64,000 nt of DNA from Gammaproteobacteria bacterium HGW-Gammaproteobacteria-15 (GTDB taxonomy: Bacteria > Pseudomonadota > Gammaproteobacteria > Enterobacterales > Alteromonadaceae), in the NCBI GenBank assembly GCA_002840125.1, contig PGZF01000007.1, positions 1 through 64,000 on the forward strand. Direction: 5' to 3'. The notes beneath the pieces were generated by a model. It was not told the DNA's origin. It saw only the letters and a program-made list of their open reading frames with translations, and made no database searches. The translations under genes were made by a program, and so were the position numbers. Of this stretch, positions 35,985 through 44,988 are shown piece after piece (the first letter of the stretch is position 1; every line of letters starts with the position of its first letter).

Positions 35985-38903
35985 ATGAGAACGAATAAAC
36001 TGACACACGCTGTGCGCGTTACCCTAATGACTTCGCCATTGCTATTATGCGCAACTCCGGGGATAGCTGCTGCTGAGTTGGAAGCCGCCCAAAATGTTGA
36101 ACGTATCGGAGTAACCGGTTCGCGCATTAAGCGGATTGGTGAGCTGGCGCCAACGCCGGTAACCGTTATTACCGGGCAAACTATAGTGGAATCAGGTGTA
36201 ACTAACGTTGCGGACTTACTGCACAAGTTACCTGGCACGTCAGTAGGTTTAGCGCCGGAAACTACCAACAATACTATTTTCGCCAGTGGCTTAAACAACA
36301 CAGATTTACGTGGACTGGGCAGCAACCGTACCCTGGTATTGGTTAATGGCCGTCGCTTTATTGCCGGTGCTCCGGGCTCCAGTGCAGTAGACCTAAACAA
36401 CATTCCTACCTCGATGATTGAGCGTATGGAAATTACAACCGGCGGTGCATCAGCTATCTATGGTTCTGACGCTATTGCGGGTGTAGTAAACATTATTACC
36501 AAAAAAAGCTTTGACGGTGTTGAAGTCGATATTTCTACTGTGAGAACTGAACAAAGTGGCGGCGAAGAAGAGTTCGCGTCCTTCACTTTTGGCTCTGACG
36601 TGGGCAAAGCCAGCTTTATTACTAACGTAAACATTAGCCGGCAGCACCAGTTACGCGGTGATCAGCGCGACTTTATGTTAAACGGCCCAATTACCATTGC
36701 TAACCCGGCGTTAGTCGGTTACACCGGTGATGAAGTATTACCGGGTCGCGTTGTTTGGCGCACCGGTACTACCTCAATCCGTAACTGGAGTAAGACAGGT
36801 AACTTCACAGTTGCAGGCCAGCGCTATACCTTTGATAAAGACGGTAATCTGAAGCCGTTTGCTGAAGGTGAGTTGCCACCGGCAGGCATCCCGGGTACGA
36901 CCAACCAAAACAACTATTTAGGTCGTGATGGTGACGGCTACGATAGCATTGCGCACACTTACCTGAGAACGCCGTTAAAGCGGTTAAATTTTGCTACCGT
37001 TGCCAATTATGAGTTTAACCAAGATCATAATATGACGGTTGATGTTAACTTCTCCCGCACCCGGGCTTACGGTGAAAGTTCACCGGCATTCCTGGCGTTT
37101 TCAGTCTCAGGAGAAAATGCGTTTTTACCGCAAGATGCCCGCGACCTAATTAACTCTACTGCAACAAAGCGCGCCAGTTTTAATTATCTGGCGGCAGATT
37201 TCGGTAACCGGGTATACGACCAGGACCGCACTCTGGCACGTGTAGCTATAGGTTTTGAAGGCATTATTAACGATTCATGGAGCTACGATGCCTACCTTAC
37301 TACTGCTCGCGTACAAGCCGACTCTACCTGGTATGGCGAGTTATATGAGCAGCGTTTTTACGATGCGATAGATGCAGTAAACCTGAATGGTAATATTGTA
37401 TGTGCTGATCGTGCCGCTTTTGATTTTAGCCGTGAAGTTGATGGTGAAACCGTTAATTACAAAAAGGGTGATGTAGTAGGCGCGAAAGCCGGTTGTACAC
37501 CGTTGAATATCTTTGGCGAAGGTTTATACAGTGAAGAAGCTTATGCCGCCATTTCTACCGATGCGTCGCGCCGTTCTTCCATTGGCCAAACCGTTGTTGG
37601 CGCCTCAGTAAACGGCGATATTATTGAGCTGCCAGCGGGTTATTTGTCTGCCGCATTTACCGTTGAATATCGTGACGAGCGCGCTTCAACCTTACCTGAT
37701 CCGGCAATGCGTGCCGGTGAGTTGTTTGGTAACCGCTCAGAGCCGTTGGATGGCGATTTTAACGTTGCTGAAATCTCTGCTGAGTTCTCGGTACCCTTAG
37801 TTGAAGGCGTGTATCTGATTGACCAACTGACTTTAGATGCGGCCATTCGTTACATGGACTACTCCACATCTGGTTCAGACAACGCTTGGAAACTAGGTTT
37901 AAACTGGGCAGTAAATGATGACTTGCGTGTTCGTGTAGGTAAATCAAAATCAGTACGGGCACCAAACATCAACGAACTGTATGCGCCACCAGGTCAAACC
38001 TTCCGCGCGTTCAGAGATCCATGTGCGGCCAGCGAGATTGCTACCGCCAATGCCACTTACAAAGCCAATATTGTTGCTAACTGTGCAGCGCTGGGCATTC
38101 CAACAGACTGGGAGCCGTCAGATACCTGGAAGCAATCGAATAACTCTGGTTACATTCGCGGTAATGAAAACTTATTTAACGAAACAGCAAACGATATTAC
38201 TGTTGGCTTTGTTTACACACCGTCCTATATCGATGGCTTAAGTATCACTGTCGATTACTGGAAGTTTGATATTAATGACATGATCCAAAGCTTTACCGGG
38301 CCGGACGTAGTGCGTTACTGCCACCAGGCAGATGGCATTAATAATCTGTATTGCGATCTGATAGAACGTAATACTGATACATTTGAAATAGACAACTACT
38401 TTGAATCGCCAATCAACTCTGCCAGCAGCAGAACCTCTGGTGTTGATATTGAAGCTGCTTATGGCTTTGATTCATCCCTTGGTAAAGTGGATTTCCGTTT
38501 AATCAGCACCTATCTGGAAAAGCGTGAATTCAATTCCACCGGTGTGGCAGAAGATTTAGTGGTGTCTACCGGTGAGCAAGGCCGTCCCCGTTGGCGTCAT
38601 CGTTTTACCACTAGCTACAACTACGAAGATTTCTCTGCAGTATTAACAGTAACTCACCGTAGCAGCACAGTTAATGACAGAGAGTGGACACCGAGCCAAA
38701 ACAATTACAACGACATTGCTTCATACACGCAGTTCGACCTAACCAGTCGTTACAACGTGACTGACGATTTACAACTAAGGCTGGGTGTGTTGAATATGTT
38801 TGACCGCGTACCGCCAACGTCGCCATTTGCCTTTAACAACAGCAATGGTTACTACGACTCGTTAGGCCGCCGGTTAACCGTAGGTGTTAACTACAGCTTC
38901 TAA
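35985..38903 (+). CDS. TonB-dependent outer-membrane receptor (paralogue 1)
   Basis: A 972-residue receptor from the ATG at 35985 (ribosome binding site AGAGGG). It has a signal peptide (to about residue 29), a TonB-box-like VERIGVTGSRIKR, a plug with TDLRGLGSNRTLVLVNGRR and ASAIYGSDAIAGVVNIITKK, and a barrel with a C-terminal aromatic residue (VGVNYSF). Plug motifs of the form GLGSxRTLVLVNGRR are typical of the large peptide- or oligosaccharide-type receptors of Alteromonadales and Caulobacter. The substrate is unknown. It closely resembles the next gene in its plug and its 5' leader, so the two probably arose by duplication. Confidence 0.92.
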   Translation: MRTNKLTHAVRVTLMTSPLLLCATPGIAAAELEAAQNVERIGVTGSRIKRIGELAPTPVTVITGQTIVESGVTNVADLLHKLPGTSVGLAPETTNNTIFASGLNNTDLRGLGSNRTLVLVNGRRFIAGAPGSSAVDLNNIPTSMIERMEITTGGASAIYGSDAIAGVVNIITKKSFDGVEVDISTVRTEQSGGEEEFASFTFGSDVGKASFITNVNISRQHQLRGDQRDFMLNGPITIANPALVGYTGDEVLPGRVVWRTGTTSIRNWSKTGNFTVAGQRYTFDKDGNLKPFAEGELPPAGIPGTTNQNNYLGRDGDGYDSIAHTYLRTPLKRLNFATVANYEFNQDHNMTVDVNFSRTRAYGESSPAFLAFSVSGENAFLPQDARDLINSTATKRASFNYLAADFGNRVYDQDRTLARVAIGFEGIINDSWSYDAYLTTARVQADSTWYGELYEQRFYDAIDAVNLNGNIVCADRAAFDFSREVDGETVNYKKGDVVGAKAGCTPLNIFGEGLYSEEAYAAISTDASRRSSIGQTVVGASVNGDIIELPAGYLSAAFTVEYRDERASTLPDPAMRAGELFGNRSEPLDGDFNVAEISAEFSVPLVEGVYLIDQLTLDAAIRYMDYSTSGSDNAWKLGLNWAVNDDLRVRVGKSKSVRAPNINELYAPPGQTFRAFRDPCAASEIATANATYKANIVANCAALGIPTDWEPSDTWKQSNNSGYIRGNENLFNETANDITVGFVYTPSYIDGLSITVDYWKFDINDMIQSFTGPDVVRYCHQADGINNLYCDLIERNTDTFEIDNYFESPINSASSRTSGVDIEAAYGFDSSLGKVDFRLISTYLEKREFNSTGVAEDLVVSTGEQGRPRWRHRFTTSYNYEDFSAVLTVTHRSSTVNDREWTPSQNNYNDIASYTQFDLTSRYNVTDDLQLRLGVLNMFDRVPPTSPFAFNNSNGYYDSLGRRLTVGVNYSF

Positions 38904-38930
38904 TCAGCTACGGTTTTAACGTTCAAAGCT

Positions 38931-38958
38931 AAGGCTTCCCTGCGGAAGCCTTTTTTAT
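38931..38958 (+). terminator. Terminator between the two receptor genes
   Basis: AAGGCTTCC and GGAAGCCTT form a 9-bp stem with a 4-base loop, followed by a run of T. The two paralogous genes are therefore probably separate transcription units. Confidence 0.87.
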
Positions 38959-39143
38959 TATTGGTCGGTACAAATGAATACAGCTTATACCGCCAAAAAC
39001 TGCTTATCCTCCGCTTAACCCTTAATGCATGCCCGCGGCGTATTTGTGCTGGTATTGGCAACAAAAGCACAGTAGCGTCAGCGCCGGAAAAACCACCACT
39101 TATAACAACGGCAGTCTCATTGAAGGCTTCCAGGGGGAATAAC

Positions 39144-41654
39144 ATGCAAAAATCTATTATTGGCAAAGCAGTGCGCTTTGCTTTGCTGGCTGCGCCATTA
39201 TCTGCAGTAGGCTTCAGTTCTGTTGCAGTAGCGCAGGAAGAAACTGCCAGGGTTGAACGTATTGAAGTAACCGGTTCGCGCATTCAGCGCCAGGACATGG
39301 AAACTGCATCACCTATTACGGTAATTGACGCCGCCGCTATCCGCATGGAAGGCTTTACATCGGTTGATCAGCTGCTACAAGCACAAACTTCTATGGCTGG
39401 CGCTGCAGTAGGTTCAACTACTAACAACGGTGCTGACGGTGTTGCTCAGGTTGACTTACGCGGTATGGGTTCACAACGTACCCTGGTATTGCTGAACGGC
39501 CGTCGTATGGTTAACTCAGGCTCAGGTGCTGACAGTGCAGTAGATTTAAACTCTATTCCGGTAGCGATGATTGCCCGGGTAGAAATTTTAAAAGATGGCG
39601 CTTCTGCAGTATATGGCTCTGACGCCATTGCCGGTGTGGTAAACATTATTACCAAAAAAGATTTTGAAGGCTTTCAGGTTGATTTAAACGGCAGCAGCAC
39701 AGACAAAGGCGACGGTGAAACCGGTGAGCTAAGTGCACTGTATGGTTTTAGCACTGACCGTGGTAACTACACCATTGGTGCGGCATATTCAGACCGTAAA
39801 GGCGTTATTCAGGCAGACCGAGACTGGACAGAGCCGGGTGACAGCTCGTTTATTCCAACCGGTACTCTGGGTGGCAAGGTGCAGAACGCACAAGGGGAGT
39901 GGGTAGCCCGCGGCGCCGGTTACGATTTCACTAAAGACAGCTGGTACCAAACACCAAGCAAACGTTACAGCTTGTTTGCTAATGCGACACAAGAGCTGGG
40001 TAATGACCTGGTATTTACTGCCGATGCGCTTTACACCAAACGTAAATCTGATCAGCAACTGGCTCCTCAGCCAGGCGATATTATGTTGGATGTCTGCGGT
40101 GCGCCGGGTGCTGATCTGGTTAACTGTATTACGCTGACACCTGCGATGACTGCCGGTGGCCTGGCAGCAGATGATACCGGCCGTATTAATTACCGCCGCC
40201 GCACTAACGACGTTGGCCCACGCGTATATGAGCAAGACACCGACACGCTGCGTTTATCTACCGGTTTAGCCGGCACATTGGATGTACATACCGGTATGAA
40301 CTGGGATGTGTCTTACACCTTTGGTAAAAACAAAGCGGATACTTCTGTAGCCAATTCAATTAACGCCGTAAATATGGCTGATTCTGTATATGCGAATCAG
40401 GCTGCCTGGTTTAGCGGTGCGCCATTAACACCGGCAATTGTTAATGAAATTGGCTACCTGGAGCAGGCCAACGGTGGTAATAAACAACATATCGTTGCCG
40501 GTGTATTAAGTGGCGATCTGTTTGATTTAAGCGCTGGCGCTGTAGGTTTTGCTATCGGTGCTGAGTACCGTCGTGACAGCGGCTACTACAACCCGGATCC
40601 GGTAATTGTTGCCGGTGAAGGTACCGCAGCCCAGCAAGATCCTACCAATGGCAGCTACGATGTAGTGTCGTTCTATCAGGAAGTTAGCGTACCATTCAGT
40701 GAGAAACTGACCGGTGAATTTGCGTTGCGTTTTGATGATTACTCTACCTTCGGTAAAGCCAGCACCTGGAAAGTGGGTTTAACTTACGAGCTGTCTGACG
40801 AGGTTATGTTCCGTGGTGTGGCCGCTACCGGTTTCCGCGCACCTAACGTAAGTGAGCTGTTTGGTGGTAACACTGGTTCTTATGATTACCTGGATGATCC
40901 ATGGGGCAATGAGCAAGACCCGCAAATTCTGGTGAATTACACTTCAGATGCCAACATTGAGCCGGAAGAGTCAGAATCTTTCACTGCCGGTGTGGTGTTA
41001 TCACCTGCGCAAATTGACGGCCTGTCAATGACAGTAGATTACTGGCGCTTCAAAGTATCAAACGCTATTACGCGTTTAGATGCACAAGCCGGTTTAAATA
41101 ACTGTTTTGCCGGTGATGTTACTGCCTGTGAAACCTTCAGTATTACACCACAGGGCGATTTATCTAACTTCACCAACCCGTTAACTAACGTCGGTGATCA
41201 GGATACCAGCGGTATAGACTTAAACATTGCCTATCGCTTTGAAGGTTTAGGCTTGACCTGGAACATCAATAACGACACCACCTGGTTACTGAAGTTCAAA
41301 CAAGACGGTCTGGAATACACCAACACCATCGATGGTAACTTCGGTGGCTATGCTGAACTGCGTAACAACTTCAGCATCCAGGCTGGCCAGGGTGACTGGA
41401 GCGTAACGTACTTTAACCGTTATATCGGTAAAACAGAGTACTTAGCTGACGGTTCACGTATTGACGCCGTGCTGTACCACAATATTGCGGCCAGTTACTT
41501 TATTACTGACGGCCTGAGTGTATCACTGGGTGTGAAAAACCTGACTGACGAAGAGCCATCACGTGTTGCTAACGGCAGCGACGGTGGCACAGTGCCGGAA
41601 GTATTCGACACTATTGGCCGTCAGATCTATGGTGGCGTAACGTACAAGTTCTAA
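39144..41654 (+). CDS. TonB-dependent outer-membrane receptor (paralogue 2)
   Basis: An 836-residue receptor from the ATG at 39144 (ribosome binding site AGGGGG). Signal peptide to about residue 29, TonB-box-like VERIEVTGSRIQR, plug with VDLRGMGSQRTLVLLNGRR and ASAVYGSDAIAGVVNIITKK, and a barrel ending in VTYKF. Frame upstream of the ATG is open back to 38961 but lies within the leader and terminator tail of the previous gene, so it is rejected. The plug is strongly similar to paralogue 1, but the barrel is shorter by about 130 residues, suggesting a different ligand. Confidence 0.92.
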   Translation: MQKSIIGKAVRFALLAAPLSAVGFSSVAVAQEETARVERIEVTGSRIQRQDMETASPITVIDAAAIRMEGFTSVDQLLQAQTSMAGAAVGSTTNNGADGVAQVDLRGMGSQRTLVLLNGRRMVNSGSGADSAVDLNSIPVAMIARVEILKDGASAVYGSDAIAGVVNIITKKDFEGFQVDLNGSSTDKGDGETGELSALYGFSTDRGNYTIGAAYSDRKGVIQADRDWTEPGDSSFIPTGTLGGKVQNAQGEWVARGAGYDFTKDSWYQTPSKRYSLFANATQELGNDLVFTADALYTKRKSDQQLAPQPGDIMLDVCGAPGADLVNCITLTPAMTAGGLAADDTGRINYRRRTNDVGPRVYEQDTDTLRLSTGLAGTLDVHTGMNWDVSYTFGKNKADTSVANSINAVNMADSVYANQAAWFSGAPLTPAIVNEIGYLEQANGGNKQHIVAGVLSGDLFDLSAGAVGFAIGAEYRRDSGYYNPDPVIVAGEGTAAQQDPTNGSYDVVSFYQEVSVPFSEKLTGEFALRFDDYSTFGKASTWKVGLTYELSDEVMFRGVAATGFRAPNVSELFGGNTGSYDYLDDPWGNEQDPQILVNYTSDANIEPEESESFTAGVVLSPAQIDGLSMTVDYWRFKVSNAITRLDAQAGLNNCFAGDVTACETFSITPQGDLSNFTNPLTNVGDQDTSGIDLNIAYRFEGLGLTWNINNDTTWLLKFKQDGLEYTNTIDGNFGGYAELRNNFSIQAGQGDWSVTYFNRYIGKTEYLADGSRIDAVLYHNIAASYFITDGLSVSLGVKNLTDEEPSRVANGSDGGTVPEVFDTIGRQIYGGVTYKF

Positions 41655-41674
41655 GTTTTTGTTGTTGTAATACG

Positions 41675-41702
41675 AAACCCGCCGTAATGGCGGGTTTTTT
41701 GT
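41675..41702 (+). terminator. Terminator after receptor paralogue 2
   Basis: AAACCCGCC and GGCGGGTTT form a 9-bp stem with a 5-base loop, followed by TTT. Confidence 0.87.
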
Positions 41703-41769
41703 CTTCGTTGTACCGCATCGCTTAGGCCGATGCTTGGCGCAGCGGAGCAGTACTGCTTGTTACTGCCCA

Positions 41770-42258
41770 CTACCTAGCCGGGTACACCCTGCCGCTGTCG
41801 GGCATCACGCCTTTACCCATACGGATCTCCAGTACCGCCTCTACTTGATCGCGGCCACCACTGCTTATGCCGACCTCATACTCTGGCCGTGTTACGGTTC
41901 GGCTGCGGCAGGCCAGCAGTGAACAGTCTTGCACGGTGGTGTGTTGGTAACCCGCGCCAGCATGGCTTGCATTATTTTGCTCACGCTCTAGCAGCGTTTC
42001 TTTATCTACAACGGCAAACCAGTCATAGCCTTGCGCTGCGGTAAGTTCTGCCGCCCGGCGCAGCGCGTAGGCTTTGGCTTTACCGCTGTCGGCATCGGCA
42101 GACTTAAATATAACGCGGTAATAGTTATCGCTTATTTTCTGCTCACTGTAGCCGTAGCCTCTGCCATTGGCAGCCCGGTAATCAGGCTGGCTGCTACAGG
42201 CTGTCAGTAATAAAACGCCCAGCAGAGCACAGGTTTGCATAAAATTTATCTTTGTCAT
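41770..42258 (-). CDS. Lipoprotein of the CC0125/CC1285 type, third gene of the sigma-factor operon
   Basis: A 162-residue lipoprotein with lipobox LLTAC. The segment YSEQKISDNYYRVIFKSADA followed by KAKAYALRRAAELTAAQGYD is the hallmark of the CC0125/CC1285 lipoproteins, a widespread family of unknown function. It starts 20 bases after the anti-sigma factor stop, on the same strand, so it should be transcribed with the sigma and anti-sigma genes from the GGAAT/CGTTA promoter at 43526-43552. That makes an envelope-linked role in the same response likely, though its exact job is unknown. Confidence 0.8.
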   Translation of the reverse strand: MTKINFMQTCALLGVLLLTACSSQPDYRAANGRGYGYSEQKISDNYYRVIFKSADADSGKAKAYALRRAAELTAAQGYDWFAVVDKETLLEREQNNASHAGAGYQHTTVQDCSLLACRSRTVTRPEYEVGISSGGRDQVEAVLEIRMGKGVMPDSGRVYPAR

Positions 42259-42277
42259 GTTACACCTCCTGCTTGGG

Positions 42278-43015
42278 TTAGCGATTAGTTTTGTTCAGGT
42301 ACTGTTGTTCGGCGGTGGCGGTAAGCGCCGGGCCTGCCATCATGTTGTCCAGGATGTTGTCTACTATACTGCCGCCACTGGCAGTCTGGTATTGCCCCTC
42401 ATTAACAACGCCTGACAGCTCAAGATTTACGCTGGCATGCTGTCGCCACCGGCCGTTGCGGCGGCAGGCGATGTTTTCGCTTAGCTCTGCCTGGCTTTGC
42501 AGGCTGTACTGGCGGCAAAAATCGCCTTGCTGGTTAATAAAGCTCAGCCGCGGCGTTAGCTGCTGCTGGGCCAACTGGTAGCCCTGGCCGCTGGCGGCAC
42601 TGTCGAGTAACTGCACCACATCTTTAGTTAAACCCGCAAGCGCAGGCTGGGCCGGCCCGCTAAGTTGTGATGCACCATAACCGGCGAATAAGGCGATGCA
42701 GGCCACAGCGGCAGCATGGCGCTGTAATTGTTGCTGGGCCCGGCGCCACAGCGGAAACGGGATCACCTTGGCATTGCCGGGTGTTTCCGCCAGCTTTGGT
42801 ACATCCTGGTGTAGCAACTGTAAAATGGCCTCTGGCATCGGGCGCTCGTCAATTTGTGTGTAATGCTGTTGTACCAGGCTGTCCACCATTGCCAAATCGG
42901 CCAGGCGCTCGGTTAGTTGCTCATCGTCCAGCAGTTGCTGGCGCACGGCATCCATCTCTGCCGGGCTTAACTGTGCGTCTAAAAACGCCGATAACATCTC
43001 ATCTGACAGCATCAT
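42278..43015 (-). CDS. Membrane anti-sigma factor
   Basis: A 245-residue protein with the layout of an anti-sigma factor: a cytoplasmic N-terminal domain (about 1-95; SDEMLSAFLDAQLSPAEMDA is typical of the sigma-binding helix), one membrane helix (about 101-118), and a periplasmic part of about 125 residues. No HxxxCxxC zinc motif is visible in the N-terminal domain. The periplasmic part has two cysteines (Cys167 and Cys184) that could form a disulfide. It overlaps the sigma gene by 4 bases (ATGA), as expected for a cognate pair. The signal it senses is unknown. Confidence 0.83.
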   Translation of the reverse strand: MMLSDEMLSAFLDAQLSPAEMDAVRQQLLDDEQLTERLADLAMVDSLVQQHYTQIDERPMPEAILQLLHQDVPKLAETPGNAKVIPFPLWRRAQQQLQRHAAAVACIALFAGYGASQLSGPAQPALAGLTKDVVQLLDSAASGQGYQLAQQQLTPRLSFINQQGDFCRQYSLQSQAELSENIACRRNGRWRQHASVNLELSGVVNEGQYQTASGGSIVDNILDNMMAGPALTATAEQQYLNKTNR

Positions 43016-43497
43016 GCCAGGCCTCCGTTAAGTTTTAGTGCGCCAACCATGGCCACGCGGGCACGGGCCAGCCGGCTCATAATAGTACCGGCCGGGATCG
43101 CCAACACAGTGGCGGCTTCCTGATAACTTAAACCCTGTACCGCCACCAGCGATAATACCTCGCGCTGCTCATCGGGCAGGGTGTTCATGGCGGCGTTAAC
43201 CTCTGCCAGCTGAATGTCGTTTAGCATATCCTGCTCGCCGTCGCTAAAATTTTCCTGCTGTAAATCTACTTGTCGCGTCGCCTGCTGGCGCACCTTTTGC
43301 GCACGGTAGTCGTCGATCCACAAGTTACGGCAGATTTTAAACGCCCATTGTGGCAATGGTACTCCCTCGGCTGGCGGCGTATTTAGTAGCCGTAATACGG
43401 TGTTTTGCAGCAAGTCATCGGCGTCAGCCATGCTGCCGGTCAGTGAGTAGGCAAAGCGCCTTAGCGCCGGTAACAGCTGTTTTAGTTCTGCTTTCAT
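43012..43497 (-). CDS. ECF-type RNA polymerase sigma factor
   Basis: A 161-residue extracytoplasmic-function sigma factor with region 2 (RRFAYSLTGSMADADDLLQN, then WAFKICRNLWIDDYRA) and region 4 (LPDEQREVLSLVAVQGLSYQ, with the helix-turn-helix EAATVLAIPAGTIMSRLARA). It lacks the extra C-terminal domains of larger ECF groups. It is translationally coupled to the anti-sigma gene. A GGAAT-N17-CGTTA motif 29 bases before its start codon, repeated at two neighbouring transcription units, suggests autoregulation. Confidence 0.92.
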   Translation of the reverse strand: MKAELKQLLPALRRFAYSLTGSMADADDLLQNTVLRLLNTPPAEGVPLPQWAFKICRNLWIDDYRAQKVRQQATRQVDLQQENFSDGEQDMLNDIQLAEVNAAMNTLPDEQREVLSLVAVQGLSYQEAATVLAIPAGTIMSRLARARVAMVGALKLNGGLA

Positions 43498-43525
43498 GAT
43501 TAGGTTATACTCCTGTTTACCCTGA

Positions 43526-43552
43526 TAACGGTTCAGCAGTAAAAGTTATTCC
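43526..43552 (-). promoter_or_regulatory. Putative ECF promoter of the sigma/anti-sigma/lipoprotein operon
   Basis: On the minus strand GGAAT (43552-43548) and CGTTA (43530-43526) are separated by 17 bases and end 29 bases before the sigma start codon. The same two boxes occur at 43562-43587 (plus) and 46560-46586 (minus) with spacing 16 and 17. Confidence 0.6.
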
Positions 43553-43561
43553 AGCCTATAC

Positions 43562-43587
43562 GGAATTTTTTTTTCTGCCAGCCGTTA
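43562..43587 (+). promoter_or_regulatory. Putative ECF promoter of the subtilisin-like protease
   Basis: GGAAT (43562-43566) and CGTTA (43583-43587) are separated by 16 bases, 36 bases before the ATG. The spacer contains an eight-T run. It is divergent from, and matches, the sigma-operon promoter, with the two -35-like boxes about 10 bases apart. Confidence 0.6.
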
Positions 43588-43623
43588 CTGTTGTAACTAC
43601 TGACTAAAGTTGCAGGGATTATC

Positions 43624-44988
43624 ATGCGCAAACACCCCCGTTTCGTGGCCTTATTGCTGACATCAGCCTTACCCGGTTACAGCCAGGTATTGCCGGTTGA
43701 ACCGCTACCCCAGGCGGTCGCACCCGTTGCAGAGCGCGTGCAGCGCCAGGCCGAGCTATTGCAGCGGCAAGCGTTGCAACAGGCGCAACATCAACAATTG
43801 CTACAGCAATTGGCAGAAAAAGCGGCTTTACCCGATCCGCTAACCACCTTGCCCAAAACGCTGGATGTGCTTAACAACAGCGGCCAGCTGCGCTGGCGCG
43901 AGGTAGAAGTAGAGCACGGCTTTCGCGCGGTAGAGCGCGAGTGGTTGCTGTTGCTGTCAGCCCAGGAGTGGCAGCAGCTAAGTGCACGCTGGCCACAATT
44001 GCCCGGTTATGTGCAAGCGCGCACAGCACTTGATGGTATTGGCTTGCTACTGATCACGCTTAAAATACCGCCACAGCTGGATTCGTCGGCGCAGCTACGA
44101 CAACAGTTTGATGCTGAGTTAGCCGCTATGGCAGGGCGTAATCATCTGTATCAGCCCCAGGCGGCCATTGAAACTTCAGCCGCTGAGGCAGCTGTGCCCA
44201 CGGCAATGTGCACAGCGCCGGTGACCCTGGGCATGGTGGATACCGCGATAGCGCTGCAGCACCCGGCCCTGACGCAACAAGCAGGCCGGCTGAGTATAGT
44301 GCAACAAAGTTTTTTACCCGCTGACATAGCCCAAAGCTATGGCCATGGCACAGCGGTCGCCGGCGTGCTGGCGGCACAGCAACAAAATAGTCCCGCGTTG
44401 TTACCTAAGCTGACGCTGTACAGCGCCAGTGCGTTTTACCCCAGCAATAACTATCAGCAATCGGCGACGCTGGCCCATGTATTACAGGCCCTAAACTACC
44501 TGGTGCAGCAGCAGGTTAAGGTTATTAATATGAGCCTGACCGGGCCGGATAACCCGGTGCTGGCGGCAACGGTGGCACAATTAGCAAAGCAGCAGGTTAT
44601 TTTGGTTGCCGCTGCCGGCAATGGCGGGCCGGCAGCGGCGGCGCTATATCCGGCCGCTTACCCACAGGTGCTGGCGGTTACCGCTGTTGACAGCCTGGCG
44701 CAGTTATACCGCTGGGCCAATCAGGGCGATTATATCGACTTTGCCGCGCTGGGCGTAAAAGTGCCGGCACTCAGCACTGCGGGCGATTGGGCGGTGCAAA
44801 GTGGCACCTCACTGGCTGCGCCGGTAGTGAGCGCGGCGGTAGCCTGTTTGCTGGCGTTGACACCAGGCAGCTCATTGGCAGACATTAAACAGCAACTGAT
44901 ACAACAGGCCCGCGATTTAGGCGGGCCGGGTAAGGATCAGCAGTTTGGCTACGGCTTACTGGCCGCGCCATTAAAAGCTCAGCTGTAG
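43624..44988 (+). CDS. Secreted subtilisin-like serine protease (family S8)
   Basis: A 454-residue protease with a signal peptide (to about residue 21), a Gln/Ala-rich N-terminal segment (about 30-80) and a pro-like region before the catalytic domain. The triad residues are Asp206 (GMVDTAIALQHP), His241 (YGHGTAVAGVLAA) and Ser396 (SGTSLAAPVVSAAVA), with oxyanion Asn333 (AAAGNGGP). The domain is short and lacks a C-terminal anchor, sorting or autotransporter domain. The ECF-like promoter upstream and the divergent sigma gene tie it to the same regulon. A role in processing or shedding surface proteins is an inference. Confidence 0.9.
   Translation: MRKHPRFVALLLTSALPGYSQVLPVEPLPQAVAPVAERVQRQAELLQRQALQQAQHQQLLQQLAEKAALPDPLTTLPKTLDVLNNSGQLRWREVEVEHGFRAVEREWLLLLSAQEWQQLSARWPQLPGYVQARTALDGIGLLLITLKIPPQLDSSAQLRQQFDAELAAMAGRNHLYQPQAAIETSAAEAAVPTAMCTAPVTLGMVDTAIALQHPALTQQAGRLSIVQQSFLPADIAQSYGHGTAVAGVLAAQQQNSPALLPKLTLYSASAFYPSNNYQQSATLAHVLQALNYLVQQQVKVINMSLTGPDNPVLAATVAQLAKQQVILVAAAGNGGPAAAALYPAAYPQVLAVTAVDSLAQLYRWANQGDYIDFAALGVKVPALSTAGDWAVQSGTSLAAPVVSAAVACLLALTPGSSLADIKQQLIQQARDLGGPGKDQQFGYGLLAAPLKAQL

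Noticed and set aside
42291-43038. Plus-strand open frames facing the anti-sigma gene
   Set aside because: They are Cys/Arg/His-rich shadows of the anti-sigma gene, without a ribosome binding site, and conflict with the clear sigma/anti-sigma overlap.
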